A stretch of DNA of 64,000 nt from Trichomonas vaginalis G3 (taxonomy: Eukaryota; Parabasalia; Trichomonadida; Trichomonadidae). Below the pieces are notes generated by a model that was given only the letters and a program-made list of their open reading frames with translations, searched no databases and had not been told where the DNA came from. Where the stretch lies: NCBI RefSeq assembly GCF_026262505.1, contig NC_067206.1:5608879-5672878 (forward strand). The letters are read 5' to 3'. This document shows, piece after piece, positions 39,223 to 46,002 of this stretch (positions within the stretch are counted from its first letter, which is position 1; each line of letters begins with the position of its first letter). The position numbers and the translations under genes are program-made.

Positions 39223-39257
39223 TAAAAAAATTGTCACTTTTTTAAAATTTCGGATTT

Positions 39258-39291
39258 TTAAGAGTATGTTGAAAATTAAACATACTCTTAA
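39258..39291. repeat. Perfect 13-bp inverted repeat upstream of the transposase
   Basis: TTAAGAGTATGTT, eight bases, AACATACTCTTAA. It lies 36 bp before the transposase start. It could be an operator-like site or a terminal remnant of the transposon. Confidence 0.6.
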
Positions 39292-39436
39292 TATATGTTA
39301 ATAATTATCATTTGATAAAATTATTTAAATAGTAATCAAAATATTGTTATAAATATTAATGGAGTTGAAAAATTATGATCATAAAAGTAAGATGTTAGCA
39401 TCTAGCCTCAGTAGATACTAAGTCATATCAGAATAG

Positions 39437-39900
39437 ACACATATTCATCCTCAATTGACTCTTACTCATCTTCAATTGATTCTCACAAATAATCAATTGA
39501 TCCTCACTACTGATCAATTGATTCTCACAAATAATCAATTGATTCGCATTAATTATCAATAGATTCTCACTAAGAATCAATTGATTCTCAGTCACCCTAA
39601 ATTGATTCTCACTACTTATTAATTGATTCTTACTCATCCTTAATTGATTCTCGCTAAGAATCAAGTGATTCTCACTCTTCCTCAATTTCTTCTTAGTATT
39701 ATTCAATTGATTCTCACTGATGTTCAGTTGAATCTCACTAATAATCAAATGATTCTCACTCATCCTCAATTGATTGTCACTTATTCACAATTTATTCTTA
39801 AACAACCTTAATTAACTCCCAGTATTCTTCAATTGATTCTCACTAATTATAATTTGATTCTCAGTCATCCTCAATTTATTCTAACTCAATAAGAATATGA
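39437..39900. repeat. 21-bp degenerate minisatellite
   Basis: Some twenty units of TCAATTGATTCTCACTAATAA type. The minus strand is open over much of it and would read ENQLIIS heptads, but base variation does not protect codons in any consistent way. The repeated CAATTG is the most stable part. Confidence 0.85.
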
Positions 39901-40149
39901 ATATGAAAATGGATTGGAATAGGTGATAATTAAAATATATTGATATGAATTTGTGAGAGTGTCTTTAATAAAGAAAAATTTGTCAAAGAACAATAATGTC
40001 AAATTGGGTGGGAGCATATAGTAATGAAATATTTATTGATAAATATTAATGTCATAATAATTGAGAGCATGTAGTAATGAAAAATTAATTGATAAATAAT
40101 AATATTAAATAGGGTGATTGCATTGATCAATACATATATATGAATGAAT
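39901..40149. other. AT-rich spacer with a short duplication
   Basis: No gene. AGTAATGAAATATTTATTGATAAATA (about 40020) recurs as AGTAATGAAAAATTAATTGATAAATA (about 40073), a local 50-bp duplication. Confidence 0.5.
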
Positions 40150-40526
40150 TTCGATGTCAAACCGTCAGTCATATTGTTAGTCAAAACGTCAGTTATATTC
40201 TCATTCATACACTCCCTCAAACCGTCAGTCATATTGTCAGTCAAACACTCAGTCATATTGTCACTCAAACTGTCAGCCAATTGTCAGCTAAACTCTAAGT
40301 CATATTCTAACTAAAGCCGTCACTCATATTGTCAGCCAAAACGTCAGTCATGTTGTCACTCAAACTATCAGTCTTATTCTCACTAAAACCATCAGTCATA
40401 CACTCTCTTAAACTATGAGTCATATTGTCACCCAAACTCTCAGTCATATTCTAAATAAAACCGTAAGTCATAGAGGCTGTCAAACAGTCAGTCATATTCT
40501 AACTAAAAAGCTAATTCATAGTGTGT
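40150..40526. repeat. 24-bp satellite array, left part (split by Polinton B)
   Basis: Units of about 24 bp built from CATATTGTCACTCAAACTGT and CAGT, grouped into longer units containing CTAACTAAAAAGCTAATTCA and TAGTGTGTGTCAAACCGTCA. The array stops at TGTGT (40522-40526), where Polinton B begins, and continues on the far side at 62065. Confidence 0.9.
40522..40526. repeat. Target-site duplication of Polinton B, left
   Basis: TGTGT directly before the element end AGTTAGTATGG, repeated after the other end at 62065-62069. Joining the flanks gives CTAATTCATAGTGTGTGTCA, exactly the intact satellite sequence present at about 62607. Confidence 0.85.
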
Positions 40527-40693
40527 AGTTAGTATGGTTAACTTGGGTACGGCGGCACTGCGTTCCACCTTACCCAACCTAACCTTAAATATTTACAAAA
40601 CCGTCTGACACATAAATGACTTCACTAACGACTTCACTAACGACTTCACTAATGAAAAAATAAACGTTCTCACTAACGTTCCCACTAATGTTC

Positions 40694-41020
40694 TCATTTA
40701 CAAAAGTATTGCAGCGCTTCCCATTGCTGTGCTTCACACAATAGTTCATATTCTTCAGTATCGCTGCTGTCACTCCAATCGTCAGAGTCAAAGTCACTGT
40801 CAAAATAAATGTTAGTAAGTTTTGACAAAGCTAATGAAACACGCTTACCGTTTGTATCTATTGCTTTTATATATCTCCCATTATGTTTGTTGTCATAAAC
40901 GCTCAAACTAACTTTACCCTTTCTCCCTCGTATCTGATAGAATGTATTTTCACGAGGAACGAAGAACAAATTCTTGAACTCATGACCGTTGTAGTTTGTT
41001 ATCTCAATAGTTTTCGTCAT
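40694..41020 (-). CDS. TIR-borne 108-codon protein, left copy, looks whole
   Basis: Starts MTKTIEITNYNGHEFKNLFF. The first 75 residues are a beta-rich domain ending in a helix (RYIKAIDTNGKRVSLALSKL). The tail is acidic, with alternating Asp and Ser (DSDFDSDDWSDSSDTEEYEL). The domain matches the C-terminal domain of the HNH endonuclease at 11236-11819: IEIT(D/N)Y at its start, then Y(I/V)(K/N)xxDT(N/D)GK, then a V-x-(L/I)-x-L-x-K-(L/F) helix. An identical protein is encoded at 61523-61849. Because it lies in the TIR, it could bind the element ends; this is an inference. Its promoter (T-rich run ending GGATGTAAATG) is also inside the TIR. Confidence 0.7.
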   Translation of the reverse strand: MTKTIEITNYNGHEFKNLFFVPRENTFYQIRGRKGKVSLSVYDNKHNGRYIKAIDTNGKRVSLALSKLTNIYFDSDFDSDDWSDSSDTEEYELLCEAQQWEALQYFCK

Positions 41021-41118
41021 TTACATCCAAATAAAATAAAAATAAAATAAAAAATAAACTTAAAAATAAATGATATCACCACCCTCACACGTATGAAAAC
41101 ATAGCACAAAAATAAATT

Positions 41119-41167
41119 TAGGTGAAGTGGTGAGATCTCACCTCTTTTTTCACCTCTTTTTTCACCC
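41119..41167. terminator. Palindromic 3'-end element, copy D
   Basis: GTGGTGAGATCTCACCTC with further TTTTTTCACC units, at the inner edge of the left TIR, just after the stop of the minus-strand gene at 41176. The mirror copy G is in the right TIR. Confidence 0.55.
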
Positions 41168-41175
41168 ACTTGAAT

Positions 41176-41703
41176 TCATTGCTTTATAACTCTCTTCCTT
41201 GGTTTCTTTTTAGTTGCTTTCTTCACGTCTGTCTCCAACTTGACTGTCTTTCTTCTTCGTCCATAATGATACCAATTACTTCCACCAGTCAATGGGTCAA
41301 ATGGTCGTTCATAAGGGTTTCCATACATTCCATAAGGCCCGTATGGATAAACCGCTGGTGGAGAAGAAACATTTTCTTTAGTTCCATCGACTCTATTTAA
41401 ATGCATTGTTTTACCTTTCATCTGGTCATTAAAGTCTTTTGCGTGTTTTGCAAACTCATCGTCCTTTCCTAAAGCATTTTCTGACTCAGTCGCAACCAAA
41501 TTGGATGCTTTATTTATGAGCCCTATTTTATTTAATCTTAACTTCTTTGCAACCCAGCCTCCAATCTTCCCTTTATTTGCATCTAATGTCTTCGAAACCC
41601 TTCCTCCACTCATTTTATTTACTGCGTCATAAGCTCCAAGTGCTTTTGCTCCAAATGCTAATGCTTTTGTTCCCATTGCGCCTAAAGCTGCCCAAGCTAC
41701 CAT
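41176..41703 (-). CDS. Gly/Ala-rich and basic virion-type protein, looks whole
   Basis: A 175-codon frame. It starts with a hydrophobic Gly/Ala stretch (MVAWAALGAMGTKALAFGAK), has a middle rich in Lys and Asn, a Tyr/Pro/Gly-rich linker (YPYGPYGMYGNPYERPFDPL) and a strongly basic end (KATKKKPRKRVIKQ). This layout of amphipathic head and basic tail resembles adenovirus-type internal virion proteins that bind DNA and membranes, but there is no sequence proof. It follows the 74-codon gene without a gap, so both are probably co-transcribed. Confidence 0.55.
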   Translation of the reverse strand: MVAWAALGAMGTKALAFGAKALGAYDAVNKMSGGRVSKTLDANKGKIGGWVAKKLRLNKIGLINKASNLVATESENALGKDDEFAKHAKDFNDQMKGKTMHLNRVDGTKENVSSPPAVYPYGPYGMYGNPYERPFDPLTGGSNWYHYGRRRKTVKLETDVKKATKKKPRKRVIKQ

Positions 41704-41928
41704 TTACACCATATTAAAATCATCTCTCTTCAATATTATCTCATAAAAGTTCTCGTTACTGGAGAAAGTCAATGAAACATAAACATTCTCACGGGCTTCA
41801 CCCTCACCGCTTTGCGGTCTATCTAACTTCTTTCTTATCTCATCTATTCGCTTCAAAATGTCTGAACAATTGCTAACATCTTCTACAACTGTTATTTCAT
41901 CATGAACGACCTTCAAGAACAAGCTCAT
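41704..41928 (-). CDS. 74-codon Polinton protein, looks whole
   Basis: Reads MSLFLKVVHDEITVVEDVSN, then a helix CSDILKRIDEIRKKLDRPQS and a beta-rich end VYVSLTFSSNENFYEIILKR. Start context TTTTAATAGCATATTAAATG fits the element's pattern. Its stop adjoins the start of the next gene. Function unknown. Confidence 0.6.
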   Translation of the reverse strand: MSLFLKVVHDEITVVEDVSNCSDILKRIDEIRKKLDRPQSGEGEARENVYVSLTFSSNENFYEIILKRDDFNMV

Positions 41929-41939
41929 TTAATATGCTA

Positions 41940-42809
41940 TTAAAATCATCTCAATAATGAGTCCATCCTTTCCATCTTTAGGTAGCACAACATCTTTCAT
42001 TGAAGAAGGTTCGACAAGTCTTATGTTAAACTTACTGACAAAGTTTGTTATACTATAATGCTTCGGCGGCGAATACATGTAGTTGAAAGACATAATATAG
42101 ATTCTTCAGCAAATTCACTTATACTGGATTTTATAACAATGTTTTCACGAGACCAAATACCACCAATTGACAATCTTGTAAGCAATCCTGCTGAACCTTC
42201 TACTGTAAACGTCGATGGTAACATTCCACGAAGGTCATCTATTGACATCTTTGAGTCACTGAATTTAAAGATTTTCTTAAAGCAATCGTCATTATCTAAC
42301 CATGCAATAGCATTGAAGTTTTCATTCGAATATACATCTGCTTCATTAAATGTAAATCCTGACTTCTTTGCAGAGATGACTTTAAAATCTATTGAGTTTG
42401 TTTCAAAATTATATGCTATGGTAACTTCTGAAGGTAATGGATGCCCTTCCGCAGTCAGTTGTTCTCTCACTACCGTTTGAAGCTTTGTGTTAAAAACTTT
42501 CATGTCATCTCCTGTATCTAAGTTCACATACACAGCAACAGGAAAACTATCTTGCTTCTTTGTTTCATCATTATACCTCAAAACATTAAAGTTCTTCAAT
42601 AATATTGTCCTTCCTGCTGGAATACTTCTAACTTGTCTTATTTCAATAGCTTTCTCACCTCCTACATACTCTACCCAGTGTCTTGGATATTCATAAGTAT
42701 ACTGACTTTCTTGAATTTTGGTTGGTTTCATCATAACGTGTTCATAGTATATCTTTATACTCTTGTCAGTTAGACTCGGTGCTATGTTCTGAATATTTCT
42801 GACTTGCAT
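41940..42809 (-). CDS. Penton/vertex-like protein (B, first copy), broken
   Basis: Starts MQVRNIQNIAPSLTDKSIKI, preferred because it lies 16 bp from the divergent ATPase start. It contains YPRHWVEYVGGEKAIEIRQV, then EVTIAYNFETNSIDFKVISA, and ends in a strand pair VEPSSMKDVVLPKDGKDGLI. The first two correspond to YPICWLQSPSDAKAIGFRRV and LKLEYDKMNSTVSFQKIEIN in A (10352-11210). The last corresponds to the C-terminal strands of penton-like proteins. Probably a capsid vertex or fibre-base protein. Broken near its end. Confidence 0.55.
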
Positions 42810-42825
42810 TTTTAATGGAGATAAA
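42810..42825. promoter_or_regulatory. 16-bp bidirectional promoter-like spacer
   Basis: CATTTTTAATGGAGATAAAATG including both start codons; read from either side it gives a TTT(T)AAT or TTTTAT box and then (A)AATG. The two genes share all of their upstream bases. Confidence 0.55.
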
Positions 42826-43713
42826 ATGAAGCATTTAATACATGACGTAGATGAAGACATGAATGAAACTACAGACAAACTTAACTCTTCTCTCATTCTT
42901 CCTTTCAGCAAAGATTATGAATTCTGTTCAAATGGTGTGTATTTCTATTGTGGAAAGATGGGTTCAGGTAAGACATTTAACCTCATTCGTCATATACTCA
43001 TAACAGAGCGTTTAGGAAACGACTCTTACTATGACCAAATCATTATATCAGCAACTTCAGACTCTATGGACTCAACAGCGAAAACATTCATGTCAAAAGT
43101 TCAAGCCTCTATCGTTAAAGTTCCAGACAGTGAACTCATTGAATTTCTTCAACGTTACATTCGACGTAAGAGGAAATATTATGCCATCGTTGAATTTATA
43201 CAGTCAGGAATGCAAAAGACTTCTGAGGAGATGGAAAGAATTATTGACAAACACCACTTACGTCAATACTCAGGAGTTTACGATATGAAACGACTGACAA
43301 ACTACATTCTATCAAAACTTTCAAAATACCCCTTCAAAAAGTATCCTTCAAACACTCTGCTCGTTTGCGACGACTTCGCCGGAAAAGGTTTAGTGTCAAA
43401 ACCAGACTCACCATTAGCTAACATCATAACTAAAGTCAGACATTACCACTTAACTGTAGCAATACTTATGCAAACATGGCGTTTCCTTGCTTTAAATATA
43501 AAACGTCTCATAACTGACTTCGTTATCTTTCAAGGTTTCTCACGTTATGATATTGAACTCATTTGGAAACAGTCAGGTATAACATTACCTTTTGAAGAAA
43601 TTTGGGAAGCATATAAGTCTCTCATCTCTCCTCGTTCATACCTTGAGATTCATATCATGACTAATACCATTAAAGTCAAAAATATTCCATGGGAACGACC
43701 AACATTGTTTTAA
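42826..43713 (+). CDS. A32-like DNA-packaging ATPase, looks whole
   Basis: A 295-codon frame starting MKHLIHDVDEDMNETTDKLN. Walker A is YFYCGKMGSGKTFNLIRHIL at about residue 45, Walker B NTLLVCDDFAGKGLV at about residue 180, and a following strand VAILMQTWRFLALNIKRLIT carries the sensor region (Q-T). These are the features of the FtsK/HerA-type ATPases of Polintons, virophages and poxvirus A32. It would drive element DNA into capsids. Homologous to the broken copy at 6160-6988. Ends four bases past the stop of the convergent gene. Confidence 0.92.
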   Translation: MKHLIHDVDEDMNETTDKLNSSLILPFSKDYEFCSNGVYFYCGKMGSGKTFNLIRHILITERLGNDSYYDQIIISATSDSMDSTAKTFMSKVQASIVKVPDSELIEFLQRYIRRKRKYYAIVEFIQSGMQKTSEEMERIIDKHHLRQYSGVYDMKRLTNYILSKLSKYPFKKYPSNTLLVCDDFAGKGLVSKPDSPLANIITKVRHYHLTVAILMQTWRFLALNIKRLITDFVIFQGFSRYDIELIWKQSGITLPFEEIWEAYKSLISPRSYLEIHIMTNTIKVKNIPWERPTLF

Positions 43714-44111
43714 AGTTTAACCTTCAATTGACTGATGGTAAACAAATTCCATGCATCTCTGTCGCCATTTCTGTTAATATTTTTGCTGTCATTCATATCA
43801 GCCACTTCCCCAGCCGTTAGCTTTTGAGGATATGCGTTAGAATAGCTGTTCTTAAATGAAGGCTTTTCACCTTTGAGAGCATAAACTCTATAACTTTCTG
43901 CATACTTTATGTTTGAACCTCCTGAGCCATCATTGACATAAATTTTTATAGGCTTCCACCCTTTGTTCATATTCCTGCTTCTTCCCTTAGCTCTTTTGTT
44001 CAGTAGTTCTACATCTTTATACACAGCACCTGTCTCAGTGAATTCAACAATATTTTCATTCGTTAGCTTTACATTCAAACCCTTGTCGAGTATATTGTTC
44101 ATTTCATACAT
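43710..44111 (-). CDS. 133-codon Polinton protein, looks whole
   Basis: Starts MYEMNNILDKGLNVKLTNEN (or at the fourth codon). A basic segment (LLNKRAKGRSRNMNKGWKPI) is followed by a Gly/Ser turn and a beta-rich part (IKIYVNDGSGGSNIKYAESY), and ends NLFTISQLKVKL. The start is chosen for its spacing to the divergent gene at 44137. Family unknown. Its place between the ATPase and conserved virion genes suggests a virion or assembly role. Confidence 0.55.
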   Translation of the reverse strand: MYEMNNILDKGLNVKLTNENIVEFTETGAVYKDVELLNKRAKGRSRNMNKGWKPIKIYVNDGSGGSNIKYAESYRVYALKGEKPSFKNSYSNAYPQKLTAGEVADMNDSKNINRNGDRDAWNLFTISQLKVKL

Positions 44112-44136
44112 ATAAAAGGTTTTTATTCTATATGAA
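44112..44136. promoter_or_regulatory. 25-bp bidirectional promoter-like spacer
   Basis: ATATAAAAGG then TTTTTATTCTATATGAAATG. The TTTTATTCT box faces right and TATAAAA(GG) faces left. Confidence 0.5.
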
Positions 44137-44751
44137 ATGAGAAGCAAATCCATCTTAGCTGGTGCCGTTAATGTTCCAATTGAACCAACATCAAATGTTG
44201 ACTCACGAACGACAAACAATATTGTCATAAAGAACTATAGTTCAGAGTGTTTGAAAGAACCAGAACCAGAACTGAAATCCGTGAATTTAAACTCAGCTTC
44301 AAACGCTAACGCTACATCAGATGTTAAGTTAGAGTATCCACCACTGGACCAAATTCTTTCAAGAGAAGCCAACGACAACCCTTACACAAATGTTCAAACA
44401 AATCCTTCAGATAACGTAGACCATTACCTTCTTCAGTTATACCAAACAATTTTACTCAAAGACGATAAGAAGCTTTTGACAAATCTTATAAGCAAGAACC
44501 AAATAATTCTAACAAAGGAGGACCTTGAAAATGTTATCTCACGAATAACAGGGAAACAATGTGTCATTGACTATCTCGACCCTGAAATCGAATGCTGTGG
44601 TCAAACTCCACTATTCATGAAAATAGGTAACATCCGCATCATTGAAACACCAGGAACTACAGGAGTTGAGTTTAAGTATAAATATTCGAACGAGTATACA
44701 AAACTTTCAACAGAATATAAACTTTGCTTGAAATATGTTTTAGTAAATTAA
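44137..44751 (+). CDS. Conserved Polinton protein with C-terminal CC motif, looks whole
   Basis: A 204-codon frame starting MRSKSILAGAVNVPIEPTSN. The first half is polar and probably disordered. From about residue 110 (YLLQLYQTILLKDDKKLLTN) it is helical, and the family marker LDPEIECCGQTPLFMKIGNI follows, with IIETPGTTGVEFKYKYSNEY near the end. It matches the protein at 2563-3096 of Polinton A in layout and motif. The stop overlaps that of the convergent gene by four bases. Function unknown. Confidence 0.75.
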   Translation: MRSKSILAGAVNVPIEPTSNVDSRTTNNIVIKNYSSECLKEPEPELKSVNLNSASNANATSDVKLEYPPLDQILSREANDNPYTNVQTNPSDNVDHYLLQLYQTILLKDDKKLLTNLISKNQIILTKEDLENVISRITGKQCVIDYLDPEIECCGQTPLFMKIGNIRIIETPGTTGVEFKYKYSNEYTKLSTEYKLCLKYVLVN

Positions 44752-44987
44752 AGCAATTTGTAATATCTATCCAAAACTTCTTCAACAGTATCGAACTCAT
44801 CTTCATAATGCAAACCTAATCTTATTGACTTGGTGCAGTTTTCACTAACACAATATTTTTCTGTTCTCTTGACTGACATAACTAACTCATTTGTTTCATC
44901 AAACAGCAACAACCAAAGTTCATGACCTAATACATAACATTCATACTTTATATTTTTAGCTCTGAGTTCTCTTGTAAGCTGTTGCAT
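44748..44987 (-). CDS. 79-codon Polinton protein, looks whole
   Basis: Reads MQQLTRELRAKNIKYECYVL, GHELWLLLFDETNELVMSVK and ends YEDEFDTVEEVLDRYYKLL. A short beta sheet and a C-terminal helix are likely. It overlaps the start of the convergent-stop neighbour and the end of the penton-like gene (44948) by some 40 bases in another frame. Possibly related to the gene at 2079-2498. Function unknown. Confidence 0.5.
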   Translation of the reverse strand: MQQLTRELRAKNIKYECYVLGHELWLLLFDETNELVMSVKRTEKYCVSENCTKSIRLGLHYEDEFDTVEEVLDRYYKLL

Positions 44988-45712
44988 TTAATATTTTCTA
45001 AAAAGTCAACTTCAACAGTCATTCGCACTGGTGCCTTCAGTTCTACAGGCTCTCCTTGAAAGTCAACAAGTCTGAATTGCATGTCTTTCAAATTATGAGG
45101 ACTAATGCGAACCCATTTACCTAAATGAGTTGCTATGACAGGAACGTTTGGAATGAACATTGAATTGACTGCATAACAGAAGGATTTATATTCTACTGAA
45201 CCTTTACTATTAACTCCTGAAATGCCTGTGACATTAGCTATTTTAGACTCAATGTATAAACAATTACCATAACATACGTATGGAACAGATTTCATCTCAA
45301 TCGTTTTGTCAACACTTTTCAAAGGAAATGTCATATGGTATGCTCCTAAAAGAAGTTGAACTCTATGACTCATTCGTGTTATCTTGAACTCTTTCTTGCT
45401 ACTGAACTTCAATGTTCCCTCAGAAGAGAGTTCGACATCTATGTTGTCAATAGTTTCTTCATTTATGAGAGCATTTAACACTCCAGCAATTTTATCTATT
45501 CTATACTCTGCTCTGTTAGGAAATGTTATAAAACTTCTTTTGTCATCTATTTCAAACTCCATGAAATCTGTTTCATCTCTTATGACAAAAGTTGCGATAG
45601 TATTAAAGTCAACAACTCTGAAAGCAAGCGCTTCATTCTGAAGACCTAAGTTTGTTTGTAGCTTTACTGTCCCGTATTCGTTTGGGTCTGTACTTTGCAA
45701 ATAGAACAACAT
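44948..45712 (-). CDS. Penton-like minor capsid protein, looks whole
   Basis: A 254-codon frame starting MLFYLQSTDPNEYGTVKLQT. It is beta-rich, with IDDKRSFITFPNRAEYRIDK and a helix IAGVLNALINEETI near residue 80. Then comes FSSKKEFKITRMSHRVQLLL, YVCYGNCLYIESKIANVTGI and the end MQFRLVDFQGEPVELKAPVR. The pattern of a helix bearing the lattice of early strands and a final L-V-D-F-x-G-x-P-V-x-L strand is that of Polinton and virophage penton proteins. Its start is 17 bp from the divergent fibre gene. Likely forms the vertex to which the fibre attaches, though that link is inferred from adjacency. Confidence 0.68.
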   Translation of the reverse strand: MLFYLQSTDPNEYGTVKLQTNLGLQNEALAFRVVDFNTIATFVIRDETDFMEFEIDDKRSFITFPNRAEYRIDKIAGVLNALINEETIDNIDVELSSEGTLKFSSKKEFKITRMSHRVQLLLGAYHMTFPLKSVDKTIEMKSVPYVCYGNCLYIESKIANVTGISGVNSKGSVEYKSFCYAVNSMFIPNVPVIATHLGKWVRISPHNLKDMQFRLVDFQGEPVELKAPVRMTVEVDFLENIKCNSLQENSELKI

Positions 45713-45729
45713 TTTATTCTCATTAAAAT
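45713..45729. promoter_or_regulatory. 17-bp bidirectional promoter-like spacer
   Basis: TTTATTCTCATTAAAAT between penton-like and fibre genes; with both start codons it reads CATTTTATTCTCATTAAAAT then ATG. Confidence 0.55.
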
Positions 45730-46002
45730 ATGACTATTGCTGCATATGCGTATGAAACAAATGAAGCAAGAAGAGCACATGAACTAGTAAACGAAAACTC
45801 AACTTTAACCATTGAAGGCAATGATTTAGTCATTGACGATGGAAAAACTAAAAAAGTCATTGATTTCGATACTTTTAACACTTATGACCCATTCATTACA
45901 ACAAGCAAGGTTCCCATCATAAATGATGGAACGGTGCAATATATAAATTCTACAGTAGATGCCTCATTAGTGAAAGTATTAATGTTCTCATTGAATTGTT
46001 AA
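45730..46002 (+). CDS. Fibre-locus N-terminal protein
   Basis: A 90-codon frame starting MTIAAYAYETNEARRAHELV. The part NSTLTIEGNDLVIDDGKTKK then VIDFDTFNTYDPFITTS is beta-rich. It overlaps the collagen-like fibre frame by seven bases. It may be the attachment part of the fibre or a separate small protein; the sequence allows both. Confidence 0.5.
   Translation: MTIAAYAYETNEARRAHELVNENSTLTIEGNDLVIDDGKTKKVIDFDTFNTYDPFITTSKVPIINDGTVQYINSTVDASLVKVLMFSLNC

Larger units (their letters stand above)
40527..41186 (+). repeat. Left terminal inverted repeat of Polinton B
   Basis: About 660 bp. Order from the end: a GC-rich tip with ACGGCGGCACTGCGTTCCAC, a 12-bp microsatellite (GACTTCACTAAC, three units, 40618-40656), the 108-codon gene on the minus strand, its T-rich leader, and palindromic element copy D. 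Identity with the right copy ends near GAATTCATTGCTTTA (41172-41186). Confidence 0.95.

Noticed and set aside
39428-40280. Minus-strand frames with ENQLIIS and NMTDGLT repeats
   Set aside because: They are by-products of 21-bp and 24-bp satellites whose periods are multiples of three.
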